Assembly: GCA_902517175.1 (NCBI GenBank)
Contig: CABYBM010000004.1
Coordinates: forward strand, 1-51,430
Source: an uncultured Pelagibacteraceae bacterium
Lineage (GTDB): Bacteria > Pseudomonadota > Alphaproteobacteria > Pelagibacterales > Pelagibacteraceae
Direction of reading: 5' to 3'
DNA length: 51,430 nucleotides
In this document: positions 30,274 through 39,779 of the stretch, one piece after another
Layout of the letters: each line of letters opens with the position of its first letter
How positions within the stretch are numbered: position 1 is the first letter of the stretch
Program-made: the position numbers and the translations under genes
The notes under the pieces: generated by a model
What the model was told of the DNA's origin: nothing
What the model saw: the letters and a program-made list of their open reading frames with translations, nothing else
Databases searched by the model: none

Positions 30274-30679
30274 AATATTAGCTAAATATATAAAAGACCT
30301 CTCTAGCGAGACGCCAGATACTGAAACTTATGTATTTGTAAAAGATAGAATTTCAAAATACCAACTTAGTATAGAGATAAACTCAAAAGCGTTAAAAAAT
30401 AGTATGATTGAAATTGATACAAGATTTAAATTTCAGGACGGGGAAAAAAGCAAAAAGAAATCACATTTTGAGATTTTATACTCAACAATAATTAAAGTTA
30501 ACGAGGATATTAAAGACAAGGAAGAATTAGAAAAAATTGTTTTATGTGATGTTCAAAATGAAATTTATCCTGAATTAAAAAAATCTTTTTTAGATTTGTT
30601 GCACAATTCTGGTTATCCTAATGTAAAATTTGAAAAGCAGGTTGATTTTGAAGCCCTTTACAAACAAAAATTTAATTAA
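30257..30679 (+). CDS. secB: Protein-export chaperone SecB
   Basis: Likely start at 30257 (MTEKYKILAKYIKDLSSETPDTETYVF); short basic SecB with 'YPELKKSFLDLLHNSGYPNVKFEKQVDFEALYKQ'. Confidence 0.88.
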   Translation: MTEKYKILAKYIKDLSSETPDTETYVFVKDRISKYQLSIEINSKALKNSMIEIDTRFKFQDGEKSKKKSHFEILYSTIIKVNEDIKDKEELEKIVLCDVQNEIYPELKKSFLDLLHNSGYPNVKFEKQVDFEALYKQKFN

Positions 30680-31338
30680 AAAAAATTTTTTTTCAAATTC
30701 TGTTTCAAATAGTTTTTATGATTTTTTAATTCTTCTGGTGAAGGTGTAATTATCTTTTTAAAATAAGGAGTAATTGAATTTTGAATTATTGATTGTTCTT
30801 TATTTTCGGTTTGGAAATCAAGTGTTGGTTCCCTCTGGTCTATTAAGTTTATATAAACCTTTGCTAGTAAATCACAATCAATTAACGCTGTATGTTGTGT
30901 TCTTTTTGAATTATCTATTCTAAATCTCTTACACAAAGCATCTAGACTAGCTGGAGAACCTGGGAATTTATCTCTTGCTAAAACTAGTGTATCAACAATT
31001 TCATTATCAATTATGTTTTTTCCCAAGAGCTTAAGTTCATTATTTAGATGAGCAAGGTCAAATTCTGCATTATGAATTACAAGTCTTTTATCGTTTATAA
31101 ATTCTAAAAATTCATCTCCGATTTCATTAAATTTTTTTTGTGTGGACAAAAAATCATCTGAATATCCATGAACTTTGAAAGCTTTTTCTGATACTTTTCT
31201 CTCGGGGTTTAAATAACAATGAAATTTATTTTTTGTAGGAATAAAATTTTCTAATTCTATGCAGCCAATTTCAACAACTCTGTGTCCTTCTTGGACAGAA
31301 ATACCTGTTGTTTCTGTATCAAGGATTATTTCTTTCAT
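30676..31338 (-). CDS. dnaQ: DNA polymerase III epsilon subunit
   Basis: 'EIILDTETTGISVQEGHRVVEIGCIEL', 'VIHNAEFDLAHLN', 'RTQHTALIDCDLLAKVYI'. Confidence 0.95.
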   Translation of the reverse strand: MKEIILDTETTGISVQEGHRVVEIGCIELENFIPTKNKFHCYLNPERKVSEKAFKVHGYSDDFLSTQKKFNEIGDEFLEFINDKRLVIHNAEFDLAHLNNELKLLGKNIIDNEIVDTLVLARDKFPGSPASLDALCKRFRIDNSKRTQHTALIDCDLLAKVYINLIDQREPTLDFQTENKEQSIIQNSITPYFKKIITPSPEELKNHKNYLKQNLKKNFF

Positions 31339-31906
31339 GATTAATTATTTTTAAAATATTTGTTATTCCATCTTTAACAGATTTCTTGTTAAATTTGTTT
31401 ATAATTATGAATTTAGATTTTTTTTTTTTGTAAACAAGTGGGAGTTGAATCTTTTTAAATTTTTTTAATATTTTCATATTAAAATTTTTTCTCTTATTTA
31501 AATTTATTAGTATGTCAGATTTTTTTGACTGAACGTATACTAAAATATCTTTTTTCTTAACTATTTTATTTTCTAGTAACAACGGTATATCCAAAACAAT
31601 AAATTTTTTATTTTTATTTTTTTTTTGAAATAATTTCATCTTATTTCTTATTTCTTTATGAACTACAGTAATTATTTTTTTTAAATTTGAATTATTTGCA
31701 AGAATTGCTTTTGAAAGCTTCATTTTATTTATTGGAAATTCATAAATATATTCTGGAAGCAATTTATTTAATTTTTGGTAAATTTTTTTATTTTTTTGGT
31801 ACAATTTTGAAACCTCGTAATCCGCATTAAAAACTGGATAACCAAAATTTTTAGCAACATAACTTTTGCCAGATCCTATATCTCCCAAAATCCCAATTCG
31901 TATCAT
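31319..31906 (-). CDS. coaE: Dephospho-CoA kinase
   Basis: 'RIGILGDIGSGKSYVAKNFGYPVFNADYEVSKLY', 'IVLDIPLLLE'. Confidence 0.93.
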   Translation of the reverse strand: MIRIGILGDIGSGKSYVAKNFGYPVFNADYEVSKLYQKNKKIYQKLNKLLPEYIYEFPINKMKLSKAILANNSNLKKIITVVHKEIRNKMKLFQKKNKNKKFIVLDIPLLLENKIVKKKDILVYVQSKKSDILINLNKRKNFNMKILKKFKKIQLPLVYKKKKSKFIIINKFNKKSVKDGITNILKIINHERNNP

Positions 31907-32697
31907 TAATCTAGAAGTTTCATTGATTTACTGTTTATTATAGGCTCTATATCGTGCCACAACTTAAACGCTGAAAATGCCTGATATATGAACATTAATT
32001 TACCGTTTTCAAATATATTGCCTAACTTTTTACCTGTGTTTAAAAAATTTGTTTCACTTGGGTTATAGATCACATCATAAAATAACTTATTTTTTCCAAC
32101 TTTAGAAAAGTCTAAATTTATTTTATCATCTTTGCTCAATCCTAAACTTGTTGCGTTTATAATTACATCAAAATTTGGAATATTACCCCAGTCAACAATA
32201 TGAACATTATTAAAAATATTCTTTATTTTTTCGGCTTTGCTTTTTGTTCTATTGCTTACAAAAATTTCGGAAGACCCCATCCTAAACGAAGCATAAATTA
32301 TTGAAGGAACTACACCACCTGCACCTAAAATAAATATTTTTTTATTATTAAAATCAAAATTTATTTTTTTTATTGCTGCTTCAAAACCTTCAATATCAGT
32401 ATTGTGCCCAATTACTTTTTTATTTTTTAGGTATATTGTATTTACTGACTGCGTTTTTTTTGCTTCATCACTTAGTGCGTCTAAATAGGGTATAATTACA
32501 TTTTTAAATGGTACGGTAACATTTACTCCATTTATATTCTCTTGCTTAATTTCTAAAATTAAACTTTCCAATTCATTGTTGTCTATTTTTTTTTTTTCAT
32601 AAACTGCATTGATATGATTTTGTTTAATCCAGTAATTATGTAAGTCAGGTGATAACGAATGTTTTATTGGATTTCCAATTACTAAATATTTTTTCAT
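31906..32697 (-). CDS. aroE: Shikimate dehydrogenase
   Basis: 'VIGNPIKHSLSPDLHNYWI', 'GVNVTVPFK', 'GHNTDIEGFEAAI', 'ILGAGGVVPSII'. Confidence 0.96.
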   Translation of the reverse strand: MKKYLVIGNPIKHSLSPDLHNYWIKQNHINAVYEKKKIDNNELESLILEIKQENINGVNVTVPFKNVIIPYLDALSDEAKKTQSVNTIYLKNKKVIGHNTDIEGFEAAIKKINFDFNNKKIFILGAGGVVPSIIYASFRMGSSEIFVSNRTKSKAEKIKNIFNNVHIVDWGNIPNFDVIINATSLGLSKDDKINLDFSKVGKNKLFYDVIYNPSETNFLNTGKKLGNIFENGKLMFIYQAFSAFKLWHDIEPIINSKSMKLLD

Positions 32698-33281
32698 TTA
32701 ATTTCTTCTAGGTACTCTTTGATTTTTTGAATAGGAAGACCCATTATAGTGTCTTTGTTCCCATTTATCTCTGAAAATAACTTTCTACCCTCGCCTTCTA
32801 TTTGATAAACGTTATAAGCATATAATGCGACGTCAGAGATCTTCGCTAAGTAATCTTCTAACTCTTTTTCAGTAAAATTTTTCATTTTAAGTTTGGCCCT
32901 ATCAGTATAATTCCAAGTCATCGATCCATTTTTTGAAATACAAACGGAGCTAATTAGGTGGTGTTCTTTTCCATTAAGCTTTTTTAATATCAATAGTGCC
33001 TCTTTTCTATCTTGTGGTTTAGAAATTAATTCACCCTCCAAATCGATTACGCTGTCTGCACCCAATACAAATTGCTCATGAACTTTTGAACTGACTTTAT
33101 TAGCTTTAAGTTCGGCCAAATTCTTCGAAATAATTTCAGGTGAAGCTTTTTCACTTAAAAGGCTTTGCTTTACCATGTCTTCATCAACATTGGACGGCTT
33201 TACATCACAAGATATATTATTTCTTTCTAAAATATCTTTTCTAACTTTGCTTTTTGATGCTAAAATTATATTATTTAACAT
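32694..33281 (-). CDS. maf: Maf family nucleotide pyrophosphatase
   Basis: 'NIILASKSKVRKDILER', 'VLGADSVIDLEGELISKPQDRKEALLILKKLNGKEHHLISS'. Confidence 0.94.
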   Translation of the reverse strand: MLNNIILASKSKVRKDILERNNISCDVKPSNVDEDMVKQSLLSEKASPEIISKNLAELKANKVSSKVHEQFVLGADSVIDLEGELISKPQDRKEALLILKKLNGKEHHLISSVCISKNGSMTWNYTDRAKLKMKNFTEKELEDYLAKISDVALYAYNVYQIEGEGRKLFSEINGNKDTIMGLPIQKIKEYLEEIK

Positions 33282-34098
33282 TATTAGAATATATTTCGTG
33301 TATTTTAATAATGGATGCAGCGGTTTCCTCCACTGATTTTCTAGTTACATCAATAACCGGCCACTTATACTTTTGAAAAGTTTTTTTTGCCTTTAAAACC
33401 TCGTCTTTAATATCATCAAGGTTAGTGTATTTTGTTGCATCGCTTTCTTTAAGTGAGTTCATTCTATTTTTTCTTAAATCAGCCAATCTTTCAGGTTCTG
33501 TGCTTAAACCGACGACACAGGTAAATTGTGGATCTTTTTTTAATTTCTCAGGTAAAGAATTTTCGTTAACCAAAGGAATGTTGGATGTTTTGAAACCTTT
33601 ATTTGCGAGATAAATAGAAGTTGGTGTTTTACTTGTTCTGCTTACTCCTACCAAGATAATATCTGATTTATCAATCTCATTTAATAAATTTCCATCATCG
33701 TGGTTCATTGTAAATTGAATTGCCTCTATCCTATCATAATATTCTTCATTTAAAATATGTTGTCCACTAGGTTCGTGTGAGGCTTTTTGATTAAGAATTT
33801 TTGAAAAATTCAGAATAAGGTTTCCCAAAACGCCGAAACATGGAATTTTTTTATCATTGCTAGTGTTAGCTAAGTATTTAGCAAGGTTGTTATCAACAAT
33901 TGTGTAAAGTATAATTGAATTATTAACTGTTTGCGCATCCTCCAAAATTTTCAAAATTTGGTTTTCTGTTCTAGTAAAAGAATAAGAATGAATTTTATAA
34001 TCAATATTTTTGAATTGTGCTTTTAATGCTAAAAAAATTCTCTCCAAGGTTTCGCCGGTAGAATCCGAGATTAAATATATTTGATATGTATTAATCAT
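33271..34098 (-). CDS. ppsR: Pyruvate, phosphate dikinase / PEP synthase regulatory protein (DUF299)
   Basis: 'IYLISDSTGETLERI', 'DIILVGVSRTSKTPTSIYLANKGFKTSNIPLV', 'VIDVTRKSVEETAASII'. Confidence 0.94.
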   Translation of the reverse strand: MINTYQIYLISDSTGETLERIFLALKAQFKNIDYKIHSYSFTRTENQILKILEDAQTVNNSIILYTIVDNNLAKYLANTSNDKKIPCFGVLGNLILNFSKILNQKASHEPSGQHILNEEYYDRIEAIQFTMNHDDGNLLNEIDKSDIILVGVSRTSKTPTSIYLANKGFKTSNIPLVNENSLPEKLKKDPQFTCVVGLSTEPERLADLRKNRMNSLKESDATKYTNLDDIKDEVLKAKKTFQKYKWPVIDVTRKSVEETAASIIKIHEIYSNNVK

Positions 34099-34370
34099 GG
34101 GTAAATTGTTAATAAATTTGTATTATTTTAATAAAATTACTCAATTTAATTTTTGTCTGTTTAGCCTTGTAAAATAAGGGTTTTATTAACATTAATAATA
34201 AATTCAATCTAACTATACATGAATGTTAATAAAGATCAAAAAATGCACATTTTTGAGAGTTTTATTTAATTATAGATGTGGTTAAAACGTTAATATAATG
34301 TTTAAAACAAACAATCTTCATAATCCACAGGACATAATACTAATACTATAATTATATATATAACCTTAAT
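34099..34370. other. oriC: Predicted chromosomal replication origin (oriC) between ppsR and hemE
   Basis: Largest non-coding interval in window, very AT-rich, at a strand switch; degenerate DnaA-box-like 9-mers (TAATCCACA 34321-34329; TTAACCACA on minus 34277-34285; weaker AAATGCACA 34241-34249); matches the Caulobacter/Rickettsia origin locus next to hemE. Confidence 0.65.
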
Positions 34371-35372
34371 ATGACACCATTACATGAAGTAATAATAAAT
34401 AAAAAAACAACAATAAATCCTATTTGGATAATGAGACAAGCTGGAAGATATTTGCCAGAATTTAGAGAAATAAGAAAGAAAAACCCAAACTTCATAGAAT
34501 TGTGTTTAAATGAAAAATTATCTTCAGAAATAACTCTTCAGCCTATTAAAAGATTTAATTTAGATGCTGCAATAATTTTTTCAGATATTTTAATGTTACC
34601 ATATGGGCTTAATCAAAAAGTTGAATTTAAAAAAAATTTTGGCCCCATCTTAGAACCACTTCAATTAGATCGGGTTTTAAAAACAAATGAAGAAAACTTT
34701 GTTAATAAAATTAACCCTATTTATAAAGCGATAAATCATGTGAGTAAAAATAGACTTGTTGAGGACAAAAATACAATCGGTTTTGTGGGAGCACCTTGGA
34801 CATTACTTGTTTATATGATTAATCTACATTCTCCAAAAAAAGGTTTGAAAGAAGATTTTTTTAAAGATAATTATTTAATAAAAAATATTTTACAAATTAT
34901 TGATAAGTTTTTAAAAATTCACCTAAAAAATCAAATTCAAAATGGTGCGAATGTAATCCAGATATTTGATAGTTGGGCCGGTCTACTAGAAGAAAAAGAT
35001 TATCAAAATTATATATATGACCCGTCGATTAGTTTAGTAAATTATGTGAAGTCTTTTAACGTTCCTGTCATTTGTTTTCCAAGGGAAATTAAAAATTATC
35101 AAAAGTTTTGCGAAATAGTAAAACCAGACGCTGTTAATATTGATTATAACGTGGACCCTTTGACTATAAGTAAGACAATAAAAATTCCAGTTCAAGGCGG
35201 TTTAGATCCCAAAATTTTGTTAACTGATAAAGAAATTTTAGAAAAAGAAACAATAAAATATTTAGATATTTTCAAAGATCATCCATATATATTTAATCTT
35301 GGGCATGGTATTCTCCCAGAAACCAAACCTGAAATGCTCGAACATTTAGTTAAGGTTGTAAAAAATTATTAA
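34371..35372 (+). CDS. hemE: Uroporphyrinogen decarboxylase
   Basis: 'PIWIMRQAGRYLPEFREIRK', 'FSDILMLPYGL', 'VGAPWTLLVYMI', 'NLGHGILPETKPE'. Confidence 0.97.
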   Translation: MTPLHEVIINKKTTINPIWIMRQAGRYLPEFREIRKKNPNFIELCLNEKLSSEITLQPIKRFNLDAAIIFSDILMLPYGLNQKVEFKKNFGPILEPLQLDRVLKTNEENFVNKINPIYKAINHVSKNRLVEDKNTIGFVGAPWTLLVYMINLHSPKKGLKEDFFKDNYLIKNILQIIDKFLKIHLKNQIQNGANVIQIFDSWAGLLEEKDYQNYIYDPSISLVNYVKSFNVPVICFPREIKNYQKFCEIVKPDAVNIDYNVDPLTISKTIKIPVQGGLDPKILLTDKEILEKETIKYLDIFKDHPYIFNLGHGILPETKPEMLEHLVKVVKNY

Positions 35373-36371
35373 ATGACAAATGAAAATAACCATCCTACGG
35401 TAAAATTTGGCAAAACAGGTGTGCTTATTATAAATCTTGGTACACCCGATTCCACAAACTGGCTTGATATCAGAAAATATTTAAAAGAATTTTTATCAGA
35501 TAAAAGAGTAATTGAAGTAAATCCTATACTTTGGCAAATAATTTTAAATCTATTCATTTTAACATTTAGGCCCTCCAAGACAGCTAAGGCCTATAAAGAA
35601 ATATGGATGAAAGAAGAAAATATATCACCTTTATTATATTATACTCAAAAACAGTCACAAAAACTTGCTGAGTCTATTTCAAGTGAAAATTTAATCTTAG
35701 ATTTTGCCATGAGATATGGGAACCCAAGTATCAAAAGTAAAATATACAAACTTAAAGAACAAGGTTGTGAAAATTTAGTAATACTTCCTCTTTATCCTCA
35801 ATACGCGGCGGCTACTACCGCAACTGTTTGTGATGAAGTATATAGAACTTTGATGAACATGAGATGGCAGCCTTCATTAAAGATAATACCTCATTACGAA
35901 TCTGAACCACTCTATATTGATGCACTTGTAAACTCTATAAATAAAAAAATTAATGAATTAAAATGGAAGCCAGATTTAATAATTGCTTCATATCACGGGA
36001 TACCAAAAAAATATTTTGATAAAGGAGACCCTTATCATTGTTATTGCCACAAGACGACAAGACTTATGACTGAAAAATTTAAATCTATTGAAATTAAAAC
36101 AACTTTTCAATCAAGATTTGGGCCACAAGCATGGCTTCAGCCTTATACAGACAAAACTCTAGAAAGTCTTCCTAATGAAGGAAAAAAAAATATTTTAACT
36201 ATATGTCCTGGCTTCTCCTCAGATTGTGTTGAAACACTTGAGGAAATTTTAATTCAAGGAAAAGAAAGCTTTATAAATGCTGGAGGTGAAAACTTTGATA
36301 TGATCCCATGTCTGAACGATAATGATGATCATATAGAGCTATTTAAAAATTTAATATTAAAATCTATTTAA
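35373..36371 (+). CDS. hemH: Ferrochelatase
   Basis: 'GVLIINLGTPDSTNWLDIRKYLKEFLSDKRVIE', 'LPLYPQYAAATTATVCDEV', 'SYHGIPKKYFDKGDPYHCYCHKTTRL'. Confidence 0.97.
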   Translation: MTNENNHPTVKFGKTGVLIINLGTPDSTNWLDIRKYLKEFLSDKRVIEVNPILWQIILNLFILTFRPSKTAKAYKEIWMKEENISPLLYYTQKQSQKLAESISSENLILDFAMRYGNPSIKSKIYKLKEQGCENLVILPLYPQYAAATTATVCDEVYRTLMNMRWQPSLKIIPHYESEPLYIDALVNSINKKINELKWKPDLIIASYHGIPKKYFDKGDPYHCYCHKTTRLMTEKFKSIEIKTTFQSRFGPQAWLQPYTDKTLESLPNEGKKNILTICPGFSSDCVETLEEILIQGKESFINAGGENFDMIPCLNDNDDHIELFKNLILKSI

Positions 36372-36380
36372 TAAATAGAA

Positions 36381-36905
36381 ATGAAATCTTTAATAATTTA
36401 TTCAAGTACAGATGGACAAACTAAAAGAATATGTGAAAAAATTTTGGATCATTTAAAAAATAAAATTTCATTTGATTTAGTATCGGTTGATAAGGCTTTA
36501 GACTTAAATTTTGAAAATTATGAAAGAATTGTTATTGGAGCCAGTATAAGATATGGAAAATATAATTCTAAAATTTTTAAATTAATTAATAAAAATTTAA
36601 ATATATTAGAAAACAAACAAAGCAGTTTTTTTTCCGTTAATGTTGTTGCCAGAAAACAAGAAAAAAACACACCGGGGACAAACCCTTATATAAAAAAATT
36701 TTATCTTAGCTCAAGATGGAAACCAAAAAAAATCGAGGTTTTTGCAGGCAAAGTAGATTATCCAAATTATAATTTTATCAATAAAATTATTATAAAATTT
36801 ATAATGTATGTTACAAAAGGACCAACAGATACTAGTCAGTCATACGAATTTACAGATTGGGACAAAGTTAAACAATTTGCCTTTCAAATTGCAAATTTCA
36901 AATAA
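36381..36905 (+). CDS. hemG: Menaquinone-type (flavodoxin-fold) protoporphyrinogen oxidase HemG
   Basis: 'LIIYSSTDGQTKRICEKI', 'RIVIGASIRYGKYNSKIFKLI', 'SVNVVARKQEKNTPGTNPYIKKF', 'GPTDTSQSYEFTDWDKV', close to E. coli HemG as remembered. Confidence 0.92.
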   Translation: MKSLIIYSSTDGQTKRICEKILDHLKNKISFDLVSVDKALDLNFENYERIVIGASIRYGKYNSKIFKLINKNLNILENKQSSFFSVNVVARKQEKNTPGTNPYIKKFYLSSRWKPKKIEVFAGKVDYPNYNFINKIIIKFIMYVTKGPTDTSQSYEFTDWDKVKQFAFQIANFK

Positions 36906-37004
36906 TTAAGTGTTTTTTTGAAAAAATCATAAAATCTAGGGTTGAAATTTAACTTATAACATATATATCTATTCTATCGATAAGTCCTTATCAAAATTTA
37001 AATC

Positions 37005-38273
37005 ATGAACATTCAAGAATTAAAACTAAAATCATCAGAACAGCTTATTGCTCAAGCTGAGGAACTTGGTATTGAAAACGCAAGCACGTTAAGAAAACAG
37101 GAAATTCTTTTTGCTATTCTTAAAAAAGTTGCTGAGAAAGAAGAAATTACAGGAGTAGGGGTTTTACAATTATTACAAGATGGATTTGGTTTTTTAAGAG
37201 CAATGGAATCAAACTATTTACCTGGTCCAGACGATATATATGTTAGCCCAAGCCAGATAAGAAAGTTTGGATTAAGAACAGGTGATACTGTTGAAGGTCC
37301 TGTTAGAGCACCTAAAGAAGGTGAAAGATATTTTGCATTACTTCAAGTTAGTAAAATTAATTTTGAAGAGCCAGAAAAAGCAAGGCACAAAATTGCATTT
37401 GATAATCTTACACCGCTTTATCCTGACAAGCAGTTGGTGATGGAAGTTGAAACCACAAAAGTTGAAAAGAAACCAGATTTAACACCACGACTAATTGATC
37501 TAGTTAGCCCGATTGGTAAAGGTCAGAGATCAATAATAATTTCACCTCCAAAAGCTGGAAAGACAATGATTTTACAAAGTATAGCCAATTCGATCGCAAA
37601 AAATTATCCAGAATGTTATCTAATTGTATTGTTGATCGATGAGCGTCCAGAAGAAGTAACAGACATGCAAAGAACTGTTAAAGGAGAAGTGATAAGCTCA
37701 ACTTTTGATGAACCTGCCCAAAGGCACGTTGCCGTTGCAGAGATGGTTATTGAAAAAGCAAAAAGATTAACAGAACATAAAAAAGATGTTGTTATTTTAC
37801 TAGACTCTATAACTAGATTGGGAAGAGCTTATAATGCTGTCATACCGAGTTCAGGTAAAGTTTTAACAGGAGGTGTTGATGCAAATGCGCTTCAAAGACC
37901 AAAAAGATTTTTTGGTGCAGCTAGAAATATTGAAGAAGGTGGTTCTTTAACAATTATATCAACTGCATTAATTGATACAGGTAGCAGGATGGACGAAGTA
38001 ATTTTTGAGGAATTTAAAGGAACTGGTAATAGTGAGACTGTGCTAGATAGAAAAATAGCTGATAAAAGAATTTACCCAGCAATAGATATCACTAAGTCCG
38101 GAACAAGAAGAGAAGAATTATTATTTGATAAAAACGATCTTCAAAAAATGAATGTTTTAAGAAGAATTATTGCTCCAATGGGAACAATGGATGCAATTGA
38201 GTTTATAAATTCAAAATTAAAAGATACAAAAAATAATTCAGAGTTTTTTAACTCCATGAATAAACCTGCCTAA
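37005..38273 (+). CDS. rho: Transcription termination factor Rho
   Basis: '[33 protein letters not shown]', '[21 protein letters not shown]', '[15 protein letters not shown]'. Confidence 0.98.
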   Translation: MNIQELKLKSSEQLIAQAEELGIENASTLRKQEILFAILKKVAEKEEITGVGVLQLLQDGFGFLRAMESNYLPGPDDIYVSPSQIRKFGLRTGDTVEGPVRAPKEGERYFALLQVSKINFEEPEKARHKIAFDNLTPLYPDKQLVMEVETTKVEKKPDLTPRLIDLVSPIGKGQRSIIISPPKAGKTMILQSIANSIAKNYPECYLIVLLIDERPEEVTDMQRTVKGEVISSTFDEPAQRHVAVAEMVIEKAKRLTEHKKDVVILLDSITRLGRAYNAVIPSSGKVLTGGVDANALQRPKRFFGAARNIEEGGSLTIISTALIDTGSRMDEVIFEEFKGTGNSETVLDRKIADKRIYPAIDITKSGTRREELLFDKNDLQKMNVLRRIIAPMGTMDAIEFINSKLKDTKNNSEFFNSMNKPA

Positions 38274-38294
38274 CAAATTAGATCTAATTAAAGT

Positions 38295-38324
38295 TTTACA
38301 GTGACATAAATTTGAAGTTATAAT
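38295..38324 (+). promoter_or_regulatory. Putative sigma-70 type promoter for mnmE (TTTACA - 18 bp - TATAAT)
   Basis: -35-like TTTACA 38295-38300, -10 TATAAT 38319-38324, 6 nt before ATG. Confidence 0.45.
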
Positions 38325-38330
38325 CTTCAA

Positions 38331-39662
38331 ATGACAATTTATGCTTTATCAAGTGGACCAGGAATTTCAGGTATAGCCGTTATAAGAATTTCAGGCAAAG
38401 ATACCTCCAGGGCTATAGAACTAATGACTGGTAAGGGTGTACCAAAGCCAAGAGTGGCAACACTCAGAAAAATCAATAAAATCAACACTTCTGAACTGAT
38501 AGATGAGGGCATAATATTATGGTTTCCTAGCCCTGAGAGCTACACAGGTGAGGATATGGCCGAAATACAGATACATGGAAGCAAAGCTGTAATAGATGCC
38601 TTGCATACCAACATTGCAAGTATTGAAAATTGTAGATTAGCTGAACCGGGGGAATTTACTAAGCTCGCCTTTCAAAATGGAAAAATAAATTTGCTTAAAG
38701 CGGAGAGTATAGCTGATTTAATCTCATCTGAAACAGAAATTCAAAGACAACAAGCAATCAAAATAATGAATGGTAAATCAGCAGATCAATTTAATGCTTT
38801 AAGAAAAAAACTTTTAAAAATTCTATCTCATGTAGAAGCTAAAATAGATTTCCCAGACGAAGATTTACCAAAAGATATTTTAAATGAAATTAAAAAAAGT
38901 TCAGATGAGGTTTTAAAAAACTTAGAAAGAATTTTGAATGACCAAAAAGTTGGAGAAAGAATTAGAGAAGGATTTAAAATTGCAATTCTTGGCCCAACAA
39001 ATGCAGGTAAGTCTAGCTTACTAAATCATTTATCCAAAAGAGATGTTGCAATAGTTTCTGAAATTGCAGGAACTACAAGGGATGTAATTGAAACACATTT
39101 AAATATTGACGGTTACCCAGTTATAGTTTCCGATACTGCTGGTATAAGAGAGTCTAAAGATGAAATTGAAAAAAAAGGTATTAAATTATCTCTTAATACA
39201 GCCGAGGAAGCAGATCTCAAGTTAGTAGTTGTAGATGCTAAAAACCTTGATTTTACTGACGTTTTGAGAAGGTTATTAGATAAAAATGCCATTTTAGTGA
39301 TTAATAAATCAGATCTTTTAAAAAAAGATATTGATCCAGAAATTAAAAAAATAGATCACGTTTTAATTTCAATTAAAGACAATCTAAATATCGATGATTT
39401 AATTTTGAAAATAAAAAATAATTTAAAAAATAAATTTATTACAACTGATGATATTTTAATAACTAGAGAGCGTCACAGACAACACCTTCAACAATGTTTA
39501 GATCATTTAAAAAACTTTAATCAAAAAAACGAAATTGCAGATTTTGATAAAGCTGCAGAGGATCTAAGATTAGCCACACGACATCTTGGAATGATTGTTG
39601 GAAAAGTTGATGTTGAGGAGATATTAGGCAGTATTTTCAACGATTTTTGCATAGGCAAATAA
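38331..39662 (+). CDS. mnmE: tRNA modification GTPase MnmE
   Basis: 'TIYALSSGPGISGIAVIRISG', 'GPTNAGKSSLLN', 'AGTTRDVIE', C-terminal 'FNDFCIGK'. Confidence 0.97.
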   Translation: MTIYALSSGPGISGIAVIRISGKDTSRAIELMTGKGVPKPRVATLRKINKINTSELIDEGIILWFPSPESYTGEDMAEIQIHGSKAVIDALHTNIASIENCRLAEPGEFTKLAFQNGKINLLKAESIADLISSETEIQRQQAIKIMNGKSADQFNALRKKLLKILSHVEAKIDFPDEDLPKDILNEIKKSSDEVLKNLERILNDQKVGERIREGFKIAILGPTNAGKSSLLNHLSKRDVAIVSEIAGTTRDVIETHLNIDGYPVIVSDTAGIRESKDEIEKKGIKLSLNTAEEADLKLVVVDAKNLDFTDVLRRLLDKNAILVINKSDLLKKDIDPEIKKIDHVLISIKDNLNIDDLILKIKNNLKNKFITTDDILITRERHRQHLQQCLDHLKNFNQKNEIADFDKAAEDLRLATRHLGMIVGKVDVEEILGSIFNDFCIGK

Positions 39663-39779
39663 TAAGCAATTTACCAAGGTTTTTAGGCTTTTTTTCCTGG
39701 AAATCGTTGATATTCAATACTTATTCGTCAATAATAATAGGTATCTTGTAAATAAATCAATCAGCTATAAGTTTAGCTC

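Noticed and set aside
34220-34270. 16-codon ORF (MNVNKDQKMHIFESFI) inside the ppsR-hemE gap
   Set aside because: Too short, no SD, and located within the candidate origin; chance in AT-rich DNA
39663-39779. Possible hairpin or terminator between mnmE and mnmG (ccaagg...cctgg)
   Set aside because: Stem too short and imperfect, and the T-run lies inside the loop rather than after the stem
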